From NCBI GenBank assembly GCA_964020155.1, contig OZ026548.1:4413897-4477896 (forward strand): DNA of 64,000 nt. The letters are read 5' to 3'. A program made the position numbers and the translations under genes. The notes below the pieces were generated by a model. It did no database searches, was not told the origin of the DNA, and worked only from the letters and a program-made list of their open reading frames with translations. This stretch comes from Chondrilla cf. caribensis. Lineage: Eukaryota; Porifera; Demospongiae; Chondrillida; Chondrillidae. This document shows positions 50,247-63,030 of this stretch, piece by piece; within the stretch, counting starts at the first letter, position 1, and every line of letters begins with the position of its first letter.

Positions 50247-51894
50247 CAAATGGGTGACCTTTTTATTTTTTTTATTTTTAACTCAAGGCCATAAACCACC
50301 CATAACCAATGTACTGTATGTTGTATGCATCATTATACAATCACTACGTGTACCACACAAATGGGGAGCACTATATATAGACGACAATGCAGGAATGATT
50401 GACAACAATATTATGTATAGACTAGTGGTAGCTACTAATAAGTGATTATTATCCGCTGATTGGGTACTCTAAAATTAATTTTTAGGGGTTGCTTGAAAAA
50501 GATGCCCTATTTTGAAATTCCAAGAATTAGAAATTGGTCTGGAATTCGGGCATAACGGGTATGCCAAACGTAATAACCTCAAAGCCCAAAAAGAGATGCC
50601 TAAGTAGTTCCAGTGTGTGTGGGGGGGGGGGATACTTGTTGGTTTGGAGAGTTTGGTGTAATAGGATCAGACTTTGACCCACGTAACTACCTTTCAATGC
50701 ACAAAACATAATTAACACACTAATACACATAATATGAAGTTGTATGCATCAGCATAAATTTATAAAAAATCATTTTAACACACTCACAAAATTAATACAT
50801 ACATACGTCTAAAATAGAGATATTCGTAATAATAATTTTAATAGGTAGGTAGGTGTATTACACACAGCAAGTTCAACTCTGGCGGTCAAGGAGGTCATTG
50901 ACAACAGCTCTTATGTGGTTGTTGTGCTACTTCAACAGCTCCTCGTTCAGGTGGCGATTCGGGAATCCCATGCTCACCAGCCTATCCACGAAGTGAGTGG
51001 GTTCTTTAGGAGGTGCCCACTTTGCCTGTGGAGGTGTGTACTTCTTTGGAAGCTTGAAAGCAGGCGTAGTAGAAGTGTTATCACAACTGTCTCCTTCACA
51101 TTGGATACCTTCCTGTGTGTTCTCTACTGTAGACTCTTGTTCGAGCTCTGGAGTATATTTGTCAGAGTCTCCAACCTGCTGAACGACTTCAACTGAGTCA
51201 AGTATATTTTGGTCAACCAAATCTGTACAGGCATCCTATGGACAAACAAGATGGATGAATATAACATCTGGAGAACATACAGTGAGGCAGACACACACAG
51301 ATAAGTGCTGTAACACACACAGCAGCAAATATGTACATACATACGTACCTGAAAGTCCTCGTCTGATTCACCTTCGAAAGGGGTATTGAGGTCATTCTGT
51401 CCACAAATATTCTGGTTGTTATGAACAGGTTCAAGCCTAATGTCCCCAGCTGGGGAGTCCTGTGGGTGGTGGTGGACGTGGATGTCCTTGACAAAGTTGG
51501 TGAACGTATTGACCAGACCAGTGGCTATGGTGAGAGGCTCCTTGATGGTGGCCTCACCAAGGGTCTTCCTATGAAACTTGAAGTTGCTGGCATCCCTCCT
51601 GGCCTGCTTTGGTGTGGCATTTGGTGAAATACGTGGGCTGGTGTTGTCCGGATTAGGTCCTAGTTGGGGAATAGGCTGGGGTGGTCCATCTGGCGAGGAC
51701 AGCACCGCCCAATGCTGTCTTCTCCACAAATAGTGTTATTCCTGTCGTTGGTCTTGTCCTCGACAGTGTTCTGCTGAGTCTGTCCAGCAGCAGTGAGAGG
51801 AGCATTCGGATCAAAGCACAGTGGAATGATAATAACAAATTCATCACTGGAATCTGTAAACAACAACAACAACAACAGATTTTACATGATGGCC

Positions 51895-52078
51895 ATGCAC
51901 ATCAGAGGGTAATCCGACGTCTCTATAATCCAATATTCTCTCTAATCCGACCATTATATGAGGTACAGTCACCATACATAGGTATGGTAAGAGGCACTCC
52001 ATAATTCAACAACCTCCTAATCCAACATTATTCTCAGGTCCCATTGAGTGTCGGATTAGAGAGGTTTCACTGTATAAG
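51895..52078. mobile_element. Tigger-like MITE fragment
   Basis: Right end is GGATTAGAGAGGTTTCACTGTA, the reverse of TACAGTGAAACCTCTCTAATCC. Several diverged CTCTCTAATCCGAC sub-repeats precede it. A similar end (CAGTGAAACTTCTCCAATCC) is at 63970. It is absent from copy B. Confidence 0.6.
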
Positions 52079-52413
52079 TGAGTCTGTTCTATGTACTGTA
52101 GCAAACAAAGTCCCAGGTGAGGCACAGCAGAGGGGATGTGTGCTCAGAACAGGACAGGTTGGAGGGAAGCCATCAGTCACCCTCTCACTAACCTCGAAGT
52201 TCCCTGCTGGTTGCAGGCTCTGCAGTGGTGGCTCTAGACTTCTGAACTCTGGCTCATCATCAAAATTCCCATTATAATGTGTTGACAAGGGCTTTGGGAG
52301 ATGTCCATGAACTACAACTGCAAGAGTAGATAAAGAATTAGACAATGCACATTGAAGTGCAAGTTGCACTTGCAATTGATGTGACTACACAATGGTACAT
52401 ATGTACACATGAG

Positions 52414-52602
<189 letters not shown>

Positions 52603-53206
52603 TCTTACATAAACTTTCATCAAGTTTAAGTTTTGCATCTTTCAAAGTTTCAAAAGGATCCTTTTTCCATACTTCAAGTACGTACCTTCTCTATGGACCA
52701 GTCTATTGTGAAAGAAGTCATGTGACAGTCACATGATATATAGCAAATAGCGGACATATTCTCCTCACCACAATGGACCAGCAGCAACTCAGCTGCAAAT
52801 GAACGGAGCTTGATCTCTCCACATTTAGGCACAGACATGGATAGCAAAGCCCACACGTCTATGGGTACCGTCAGTTTGCCTTCAACTCCTTCACAAGCTC
52901 CTCCTTCATCTCATGCAATCCTTCTGGGTGCCGCATCGTGTAGGTCTGGCACGCACAAATACAGATAAATGGATTCATTCCTAGATGACAAGACACATTC
53001 CCACAACACCGAGTACACTAGCTGGTAGAATAACGGTCTCCACACAAAATGGAGCAAACCCAATTCTCGCCATTCAAATATGAGGATCAGACGTACCCTT
53101 GCCCTGAAGGAGAGGTCATTGTCTGTTTCCATTTCTGATTTTTCTGTTGGCTACAAATGAGAATTGGGATAGAAAAAATGTCAAAAATTGCAAGGTACAA
53201 GTAAGT

Positions 53207-53792
53207 TCACCACACACAACACTCACAGCACACTGCACACAGCACTCTACACACACACACAACACTCACAGCACACTGCACACAACACTCTACATACACA
53301 CACACTCACACAACACTCTACACACTCACACACAACACTCACAGCACACTACACACAACAATCTACATACACACACACACATACAGCACTATACATACAT
53401 ACACACTCACACACAGCACTCTACACACTCACAGCACACTACACACAACCTCACACACAGCACTCTACACACTCACACACAACACTCACAGCACACTACA
53501 CACAACACTCTACATACACACACACACTACACACTAACACACAACACACTACACACAACACTCTACATACGTACACACACACTCACATACAGCACTATAC
53601 ATACATACACACTCACACACAGCACTCTACACACTCACACACAACACTCACAGCACACTACACACAACCTCACACACAGCACTCTACACACACACACAGT
53701 CACTCACAGCACACTACACTCACACAGCACTCTACACATTCACACACAGCACTCTATACACACACAGCACTCTACACATTCACTCACTACAA
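53207..53792. repeat. Complex ACACTC/CAGCACACTACACACAAC satellite
   Basis: Higher-order array of CACACAACACTCACAGCACA and ACTCTACATACACACACAC blocks filling the intron between the ankyrin exon 53913-53788 and 53150-53097. Counterpart in unit B at 57927-58682. Confidence 0.95.
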
Positions 53793-54068
53793 ACACCATC
53801 TTGGGCTCTGGTAGTTTTATTATCACAAATTGACCAGAATCTGATGCCAAATCACATGGAGTCTTTCCCAAAGTGTTCTTCCTCAACAATGGAGACCCAT
53901 AAGCCAAGAGAAGCTGGGTGTTGGCGTTAGAAGAGAGGATAATAAGCACATGTGCATGGTGCATACAGAATCTCTTGATACATTTATGTATGTACATGTA
54001 CGTACATACGTAGGTATACACAATATACATTATATACATACAAAGCACACCACGTACGCACCAATGTA

Positions 54069-54235
54069 CAGTTGAACCTCCTTAACGTGATACTCTATGG
54101 ACAATTCCACAATTCCATGCTAAAAACATTTCCTGTTGACAGTACTTAGATAATGCACGTGTACATCAGCTGAAAATGTAGAGACTTAACAATAATCTTA
54201 TGCTGTAGAGATGTTGTGTTAATAAGGTTCCACTG
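54069..54235. mobile_element. Tigger-like MITE in unit A
   Basis: Starts CAGTTGAACCTCCTTAACGTGA, ends AATAAGGTTCCACTG (reverse complement CAGTGGAACCTTATT). 167 bp, intronic. Confidence 0.65.
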
Positions 54236-54378
54236 CACATAAATTGTACAATACATTACATACATACATTCATACATATGTTGGTACAGGTACACACTTA
54301 CTTCAACACATCCAAGTAGACCAGACTGAGCAGCCTGATGTAATGGTGTATTCTCATCCTACACAGCACTGAAACGTG

Positions 54379-54379
54379 T

Positions 54380-54448
<69 letters not shown>

Positions 54449-54537
54449 ACAAACACACACGCACGCACACACACACACACGCACGCACGCAAACACACAC
54501 GCACACACCACCACCACCACCACCATCACCACCACAC
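54379..54537 (-). repeat. (CA)n and (CAC)n repeat abutting a splice donor
   Basis: CA run, CGCACGCA variants, then (CCA)n. In gene sense the first ANK exon ends AAG and the intron begins GTGTGGTGGTGATGG, so the repeat starts at the donor. Confidence 0.9.
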
Positions 54538-55046
54538 CTTGTCCAACAGACACACAGACGGATGATAAACATAACTCTTGTCCAGTCCATTTCTCCTCTC
54601 GCGGTCCGAACCATTGATAAACGGTAGTTGATATCCTTTCTTCACAGGCTGGTCTAAGAGCATTTGGAGGAGTTCCTTTCTCTTTTTGTCTGTTCTCTGA
54701 CTCGAACGAGAAGAAGCACACGCTACATGAAAGGCTGTCTGACCATTGGCGTTAGTTACGAAAGGGTCACCGCCAAATCGAAGGCATTCGTTCAGGAAAA
54801 GTTTGTGCTCGAACCTGACAGCGTATATCAGAGGCGTGTCATTGGAAGGACTGGGTCCCATGTGTTTATTGGGATTAAAGTTCTTCTGTAAGTGGGCTGA
54901 CATATCGGATTCCGAAGACTGCATTTTCCGAAGGATCTCTTCTTCTCCAGGTAATTTCCATTTGGCCCGGATTCATTCTTACTGTTATCTTTCCGTTCTT
55001 CTTCGGTTAGAAAAAACTGAAAGAACTTCGTTTCCACTGCACCCAT

Positions 55047-55390
55047 CTCCAGTACGCACTGATCATTAGAATCTGTCACGAGTCTTTAGGTAACATATTG
55101 TCAAAATGTGTTCTTACACGTAACTGAAACAGTGAATTTATATTATATTTTATATTGGGCAAAAAAGATGGCCGATTTCAAAAGGCCGAGAATTAGAAAT
55201 TCGGCTAGAATTCAAGCGAAACGGCTTCGCCGAACTTTATACCTCCAGCGAAGGTTTTTAAAAACCTAAAGTAGACGTCCAAGTATTTTGAGTGCTGGGG
55301 AAGGCTTCTGCGACTCCACTTTTATCATTTTTATCAAATTGTACACTTAGGGCAACTATAAATAGCGCAGATACTAATAATAAAATAGAT
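55047..55390. other. Upstream region of copy A gene, with structured repeat element
   Basis: Presumed promoter. Contains the hairpin-bearing element at about 55165-55240 discussed in the findings. The + frame starting ATGGCCGATTTCAAAAG is not convincing as a gene. Confidence 0.5.
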
Positions 55391-55697
55391 AGGTCACGGT
55401 AGCCGGCTGGTCAGGTGACACGATTCTAGGCTCCAGGTCGCGGGTTCGAAACCTCCAAAGGACGGGTTTTTTTCTCTGAAAAGAAAGAGCTCACTTCCTG
55501 GTGGTCAGTCGCAATACTCTCTACAAAGAACCGTAGAGGGGAGCTTTGGGACTCGCGGCTGACCTCCCAGCTAGAATAGTGTCTTCTGCATTCGCGGAAT
55601 GACCAAGTACACAGTATCTGTGGAAAGTCCCTATAAAACCGACCATGGGTTTGTTCGACCCCGAGTGGGTGACCTTTTTTTAATTTTTTTTTCAACT
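55391..55697 (+). mobile_element. tRNA-derived SINE-like element
   Basis: Pol III promoter-like boxes: A box TAGCCGGCTGG (about 55400) and B box GGGTTCGAAAC (about 55443), 33 bp apart, as in a tRNA gene, but the acceptor stem does not pair. A body of about 230 bp follows and a T-rich end (CCTTTTTTTTAATTTTTTTTT). A second copy is at 60421-60728, and only the tail remains at 50247-50285. No identity beyond this locus can be tested here. Confidence 0.65.
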
Positions 55698-57926
55698 CAC
55701 CATAAACCACCCATAACCATCATTACAATGTACTGTATGTTGTATGCATCATTATACAATCACTACATGTACCACACAAATGGGGAGCACTATATGTAGG
55801 CAGCATATGTACGACAATGCAGGAATGATTGACAACAATATTATGTATAGACTAGTGGTAGCTACTAATAAGTGATTATTATCACTGATTGGGTACTCTA
55901 AAATTAATTTTTAGGGGTTGCTTGAAAAAGATGCCCTATTTTGAAATTCCAAGAATTAGAAATTGGTCTGGAATCCGGGCATAACGGGTATGCCAAACGT
56001 AATAACCTCGAAGCCCAAAAAGAGATGCCTATAAGTAGTTCCAGTGTGTGTGTGGGGGGGGGGAGGGGGGAAATACTTGTTGGTTTGGAGAGTTTAGTGT
56101 AATAGGATCAGACTTTGACCCACGTAACTACCTTTCAATGCACAAAACATAATTAAACAATGCACTAATACACATAATATGAAGTTGTATGCATCAGCAT
56201 AAATTTATAAAAATCATTTTAACACACTCACAAAATTAATACATACATATGTCTGAAATAGAGATATTCGTAATGATAATTATAATATGCAGTGTGTGTG
56301 TGTTTGGGTGTGGGTGCTAAACTATGAAACATTTCATTATTATTGTGGGTAGGTAGGTGTATTACACACAGCAAGTTCAACTCTGGCGGTCAAGGAGGTC
56401 ATTGACAACAGCTCTTATGTGGTTGTTGTGCTTCTTCAACAGCTCCTCGTTCAGGTGGCAATTCGGGAATCCCATGCTCACCAGCCTATCCACGAAGTTA
56501 GTGGGTTCTTAAGGTGGTGCTCACTTTGCCTGTGGAGGTGTGTACTTCTTTGGAAGCTTGAAAGCAGGTGTGGTAGAAGTGTTATCACAATTGTCTCCTT
56601 CACATTGGATACCTTCCTGTGTGTTCTCTACTGTAGACTATTGTTCGAGCTCTGGAGTATATTTGTCGGAGTCTCCAACCTGCTGAACGACTTCAACTGA
56701 GTCAAGTATATTTTGGTCAACCAAATCTGTACAGGCATCCTATGGACAAACAAGATGGATGAATATAACATCTGGAGAACATACAGTGAGGCAGACACAC
56801 ACAGACAAGTGCTGTAACACACACAGCAGCAAATATGTACATACATACATACATACGTACCTGAAAGTCCTCGTCTGATCCACCTTCGAAAGGGGTGTTG
56901 AGGTCATTCTGTCCACAAATATTCCGGTTGTTATGAACAGGTTCAAGCCTAATGTCCCCAGCTGGGGAGTCCTGTGGGCGGTGGTGGACGTGGATGTCCT
57001 TGACAAAGTTGGTGAACGTATTGACCAGACCAGTGGCTATGGTGAGAGGCTCCTTGATGGTGGCCTCACCAAGGGTCTTCCTATGAAACTTGAAGTTGCT
57101 GGCATCCCTCCTGGCCTGCTTCGGTGTGGCATTTGGCGAAATACGTGGGCTGGTGTTGTCCGGATTAGGTCCTAGTTGGGGAATAGGCTGGGGTGGTCCA
57201 TCTGGCGAGGACAGCACCTCCCAGTCTGGGAGCCCCCCAATGCTGTCTTCTCCACAAATAGTGTTATTCCTGTTGTTGGTCCTGTCCTCGACAGTGTTCT
57301 GCTGAGTCTGTCTGTGTGTGACTCTTACATAAACTTTCATCAAGTTTAAGTTTTGCATCTTTCAAAGTTTCAAAAGGATCCTTTTTCCATACTTCAAGTA
57401 CGTACCTTCTCTATGGACCAGTCTATTGTGAAAGAAGTCATGTGACAGTCACATGATATATAGCAAATAGTGGACATATTCTCCTCACCACAATGGACCA
57501 GCAGCAACTCAGCTGCAAATGAACGGAGCTTGATCTCTCCACATTTAGGCACAGACATGGATAGCAAAGCCCGCACGTCTGTGGGTACCGTCAGTTTTGC
57601 CTTCAACTCCTTCACAAGCTCCTCCTTCATCTCATGCAATCCTTCTGGGTGCTGCATTGTGTAGGTCTGGCACGCACAAATACAGATAAATGGATTCATT
57701 CCTAGATGACAAGACATTCCCACAACACCGAGTACACTAGCTGGTAGAATAACGGTATCCACACAAAATGGAGCAAACCCAATTCTCGCCATTCAAATAT
57801 GAGGATCAGACGTACCCTTGCCCTGAAGGAGAGGTCATTGTCTGTTTCCATTTCTGATTTTTCTGTTGGCTACAAATGAGAATTGGGATAGAAAAAATGT
57901 CAAAAATTGCAAGTTACAAGTAAGTT

Positions 57927-58682
57927 CACCACACACAACACTCACAGCACACTACAAACAACACTCTACATACACACACTCACACACAACACTCACAGCA
58001 CACTACACACAACACTCTACATACACACACTCACACAACACTACACACTCACACACAACACTCACAGCACACTACACACAACACTCTACATACACACACA
58101 CACAACACTACACACTCACACACAACACTCACAGCACACTACACACAACACTCTACATACACACACACACACACACACAGCACTCTACATACATACACAC
58201 TCACACACAGCACTCTACACACTCACACACAACACTCACAGCACACTACACACAACCTCACACACAGCACTCTACACACTCACACACAACCCTCATAGCA
58301 CACTACACACTCACACACAACACTCACAGCACACTACACACAACACTCTACATACACACACACTCACACACAGCACTCTACACACTCACACACAACACTC
58401 ACAGCACACTACACACAACACTCTACATACACACACACACACTACACACAACACTCTACACACTAACACACAACACACTACACACAACACTACATACACA
58501 CACACTCACACACAGCACTATACATACATACACACTCACACACAGCACTCACAGCACACTACACACAACCTCACACACAGCACTCTACACACTCACAGCA
58601 CACTACACTCACAAAGCACTCTACACACTCACACACAGTCACTCACAGCACACTACACACAGCACTCTACACATTCACTCAC
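57927..58682. repeat. Complex ACACTC satellite, unit B
   Basis: Same family as 53207-53792 but about 170 bp longer, showing array-length change after the duplication. Confidence 0.95.
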
Positions 58683-58955
58683 TACAAACACCATCTTGGG
58701 CTCTGGTAGTTTTATTATCACAAATTGACCAGAATCTGATGCCAAATCACATGGAGTCTTTCCCAAAGTGTTCTTCCTCAACAATGGAGACCCATAAGCC
58801 AAGAGAAGCTGGGTGTTGGCGTTAGAAGAGAGGATAATAAGCACATGTGCATGGTGCACACAGAATCTCTAAATACATACACGTATGTATGTACATGTGC
58901 GTACGTACATATGTAGGTATACACAATATACATACACCACGTACGCACCAATGTA

Positions 58956-59122
58956 CAGTTGAACCTCCTTAACGTGATACTCTATGGGCAATTCCACAAT
59001 TCCATGCTAAAAGCATTTCCTGTTGACAGTACTTAGATAATGCACGTGTACATCAGCTGAAAATGTAGAGACTTAACAATAATCTTATGCTGTAGAGATG
59101 TTGTGTTAATAAGGTTCCACTG
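58956..59122. mobile_element. Tigger-like MITE in unit B
   Basis: Duplicate of 54069-54235, so the insertion predates the segmental duplication. Confidence 0.65.
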
Positions 59123-59267
59123 CACATAAATTGTACAATACATTACATACATACATTCATACATACGTTGGTACAGGTACACACTTACTTCAACACATCC
59201 AAGTAGACCAGACTGAGCAGCCAGATGTAATGGTACATTCTCATCCTACACAGCATTGAAACGTGTG

Positions 59268-59268
<1 letters not shown>

Positions 59269-59309
<41 letters not shown>

Positions 59310-59326
59310 ACACACAAACACACACA

Positions 59327-59379
<53 letters not shown>

Positions 59380-59390
59380 ACACACACACA

Positions 59391-59442
<52 letters not shown>

Positions 59443-59453
59443 ACACACACACA

Positions 59454-59503
<50 letters not shown>

Positions 59504-59585
59504 TACACACACATACACACACACACCACGCACACACACACACGCACACACACACACACCACCACCACCACCACCACCACCACAC
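59269..59585 (-). repeat. (CA)n and (CAC)n repeat abutting a splice donor, unit B
   Basis: About 315 bp. It is twice the length of the copy A counterpart. Confidence 0.95.
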
Positions 59586-60076
59586 CTTGTCCAACAGACA
59601 CACAGACGGATGATAAACGTAACTCTTGTCCAGTCCATTTCTCCTCTCGCGGTCCGAACCATTGATAAACGGTAGTTGATATTCTTTCTTCACAGGCTGG
59701 TCTAAGAGCATTTGGAGGAGTTCCTTTCTCTCTTTGTCTGTTCTCTGACTCGAACGAGAAGAAGCACACGCTACATGAAAGGCTGTCTGACCATTGGCGT
59801 TAGTTACGAAAGGGTCACCGCCAAATCGAAAGCATTCGTTCAGGAAAAGTTTGTGCTCGAACCTGCCTATATCAGAGGCGTGTCGTTGGAAGGACTGGGT
59901 CCCATGTGTTTATTAGGATTAAAGTTCTTCTGTAAGTGGGCTGATTCCGAAGACTGCATTTTCCGAAGGATCTCTTCTTCTCCAGGTAATTTCCATTTGG
60001 ACTCCTTCTTACTGTTATCTTTCCGTTCTTCTTCGGTTAGAAAAAACTGAAAGAACTTCGTTTCCACTGCACCCAT

Positions 60077-60420
60077 CTCCAGTACGCACTGATCAATAGA
60101 ATCTGTCACGAGTCTTTAGGTAACATATTGTCAAAATGTGTTCTTACACGTAACTGAAACAGTGAATTTATATTATATTTTATATTGGGCAAAAAAGATG
60201 GCCGATTTCAAAAGGCCGAGAATTAGAAATTCGGCTAGAATTCAAGCGAAACGGCTTCGCCGAACTTTATGTCTCCAGCGAAGGTTTTTACAAACCTATA
60301 GTAGACGTCCAAGTATTTTGAGTGCTGGGGAAGGCTTCTGCGACTCCACTTTTATCATTTTTTATCAAATTGTACACTTAGGGCAACTATAAATAGCGCA
60401 GATACTAATAATAAAATAGA
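60077..60420. other. Upstream region of copy B gene
   Basis: Near-identical to 55047-55390, with the same hairpin element at about 60199-60265. No gene seen. Confidence 0.5.
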
Positions 60421-60728
60421 TAGGTCACGGTAGCCGGTTGGTCAGGTGACACGACTCTAGGCTCCAGGTCGCGGGTTCGAAATCGAGAGAGGACGGTTTT
60501 TTTCTCTGAAAAAAAAGATCTCACTTCCTGGTGGTCAGTCGCAATACTCTCTACAAAGAACCGTAGAGGGGAGCTTTGGGACTCGCGGCTGACCTCCCAG
60601 CTAGAATAGTGTCTTCTGCATTCGCGGAATGACCAAGTACACAGTATCTGTGGAAAGTCCCTATAAAACCGACCATGGGTTTGTTCGACCCCGAGTGGGT
60701 GACCTTTTTTTAATTTTTTTTTTTCAAC
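60421..60728 (+). mobile_element. tRNA-derived SINE-like element, second copy
   Basis: Same A and B boxes (TAGCCGGTTGG, GGGTTCGAAAT) and T-rich tail as 55391-55697. Confidence 0.65.
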
Positions 60729-61121
60729 TCAAGGCACCACCCATAACCAATGTACTGTATGTTGTATGCATCGATCATTATACAATCACTACATGTACCA
60801 CACAAATGGGGAGCACTATATATGTACGACAATGCAGGAATGATTGACAACAATATTATGTATAGACTAGTTATTAGACTAGTGGTAGCTACTAATAAGT
60901 GATTATTATCACCGATTGGGTACTCTAAAAGTAATTTTTAGGGGTTGCTTGAAAATGATGCCCTATTTTGAAACTCCAAGAATTAGAAATTGGTCTGGAA
61001 TTCAGGCATAATGGGTATGCCAAACGTATACTAACAGCGAAGCCCAAAAAGAGATGTCTAAGTAGTTCCAGTGTGTGTGTGGTGGGGGGGGGGAATACTT
61101 GTTGGTTTGGTGTAATAGGAT
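60707..61121. repeat. Partial third copy of the tandem unit
   Basis: Homologous to the first 400 bp of units A and B, including the CCAAGAATTAGAAATTGGTC hairpin element and the G run. Homology ends near GGTTTGGTGTAATAGGAT. Confidence 0.85.
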
Positions 61122-61552
61122 TAATTGTACTATTGTATTATGTTAATAGTAATAATATTATGTATAATAATATGCAATCGGGTATGTTACAAAAATTAGA
61201 GAAAAATCTGTTTTGAGCACACAAGAAAAAATGAAATACTACTTCAATCACTTGCACACCATGCAGTTATACATTAGACTGCTGATCATGGCTATGTTGT
61301 CTATCTCATGGATCACAATGGGGTTATAACGAGGTCTTCATGGGAGCTATCTTGTGTAGTGTTGATCCTTATAAGGAAAGAACATACGTTGGTGATCCAC
61401 ACAACAAACCCATACATGGCTATGACAGTATACTTTACTTCACATGACCACACTCCACAGTCTACAACACCAATTCACTATATGCCAAAAGGCTACATCA
61501 CAAACTCACTCCATACCACACAGTATACATCATACACTACATCCCACCATTC
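61122..61552. other. 3' flank with possible duplicated last exon
   Basis: On -, the segment 61450-61340 resembles the intron end and start of the last exon of the next gene (TTTCCTTATAAG|GATCAACACT). It would encode a short alternative tail ending ITPL and TGA. No other gene is seen. Confidence 0.4.
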
Positions 61553-62435
61553 CTACCACTCAGGAGCAGGTCTCTTAATCACTGTCTCATTGTGCACGTC
61601 TTGAGGTACTGTTCTCATGAGTTCATTATAGTGACCAATACCTTGGGAGGCACTGGGGTCAGAGTCAGTCCTTGTGAGGAAGGAGATAAGAAAGCACTTA
61701 GTCCACACAGCAACCCATATGGACATCACTGTGTATAATAAGGGATTTTTGACCAGAATTGGCAATATTCATTTCTTTGCCAATGTGCTAGAAGGCCTTT
61801 TTGGAGAATACCACTCCTCATCAGTAGCATTGGGCAATGTTCTGAGTAGTCAATCTCAGCTAAGTAGAGTATTGGCTGGGCTTTTTAGCCTATCAGGTCG
61901 TTGTCTGTAGGGTGACATTGACTTGACATCACTGTGTGTTTATCTTAATCTGCTACCACTTGAGGCACCATATCACTCAAACCACATTCATCACTCCAGA
62001 CAGACTTGTCTCTACGGCCAATGTACCCACTCCATGGCCTGTTTCACTCACTCAAGACCACCACAGTGGCCATCACGTTCCTTAATAGGTAACATGCCAA
62101 GAATATAATATGTGTAAGGGTGATAAGGCATAAGGACCTTTTTCATACTAAATGACATTGTGATCAGACACTTAATGGGTAAGTAGGGTAAGTTACCTCT
62201 CCCTCACCCCTCGCAGATACTTACCCTTCGGGATCATGAGTGTCACTGCTTTCGCTTTGAAGGAGACCCCTGGTCGACTCAGTTCTTTCCCTTTGCCATC
62301 TCTTCGCTATCTCTCTCCTATCTAGAAGTGAGTGCTTTTTCCTTCGAGAAGAATCATGTTTGGTTGAGAGGTTAAGTACATGTGTTGAAATGAATGTATG
62401 TCTGTATGCATGTATGTGTGTGTATGTGTTTGTGT

Positions 62436-62508
<73 letters not shown>

Positions 62509-62998
62509 TGTGTGTGTACGTGTTTGTGTGTGTGTTTGTGTGTGTGTGTGTGCTTGTGCAAGTGTGTTTGCATGTGTTTCTGCCTGGATGTCACAATGAA
62601 TGTTTCACATTGAATGAGCAAGACATACACAGGCTTCTTCTCTGGTGGACTTGTTGACAAACAACCTTCACTCTTTGAGGGAGACATCTGAAGACCTTCC
62701 TCAAAGCAAGACCCAGGAATGTCATGGTAGGACATACTGTCCTTCCTTGTTCTGTGGTGGAGGGCAACAAGCAACATATCATGCATAGGAAGCAGTCAAG
62801 AATGTAAGTCATCCATTATTATTCTGCTTGGCATGTGTTGATACGTCTCATTACCTCATTGAGGACTATATTAGTATACAGGAAAAAAACTTTACCCTAC
62901 CTAACAAACATGCATGCAGACATATACAAGAATGCACGTATGCACACATGTACGCACACACGCACGCACACACGCATGCATGCACACACGCACGCACG

Positions 62999-63030
<32 letters not shown>

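Larger units (their letters stand above)
56377..60076 (-). pseudogene. ANKIB1-like ankyrin / NBR1-like gene, copy B (disrupted)
   Basis: Exon equivalents: 60076-59586, 59245-59189, 58808-58683, 57869-57816, 57666-57406, 57380-56861 (two or three exons fused by deletion) and 56739-56377. The N-terminus reads in frame through the MGAVETKF start and past the point where copy A is shifted. The domain KELKAKLTVPTDVRALLSMS is intact over 87 codons. A candidate LIR, DWEVLSSPDG (core WEVL), is present. Lesions: a 4-nt deletion in the first ankyrin repeat (near 59865) producing a stop; the deletion that removed the FVII LIR and an exon acceptor; and three stops (near 56640, 56526 and 56514) before the UBA. 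The UBA itself (MGFPNCHLNEELLKKHNNHI) has no stop. Expression of a full-length protein is very unlikely. Confidence 0.75.
55673..60706. repeat. Tandem segmental duplication, unit B
   Basis: Second full unit. It lacks about 810 bp of unit A (51784-52590 equivalent) and has longer satellite arrays. Confidence 0.9.

Noticed and set aside
53147..53833. Thr-His-Ser-rich frame of 228 codons (and 319 codons at 57866-58825)
   Set aside because: It is satellite DNA in an intron of the duplicated gene. The ankyrin exons on the other strand explain the flanks.
55167..55268. Plus-strand Arg-rich frame starting MADFKRPRIRN (also at 60199-60392)
   Set aside because: It falls in the structured repeat element. 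The frame is not conserved between copies beyond the repeat and has no family similarity.
62216..62332. Plus-strand exon reading with a good acceptor and donor (FEGDPWSTQFFPFAISSL)
   Set aside because: The minus-strand exon at the same place fits four neighbouring exons in phase. The + reading connects to nothing.
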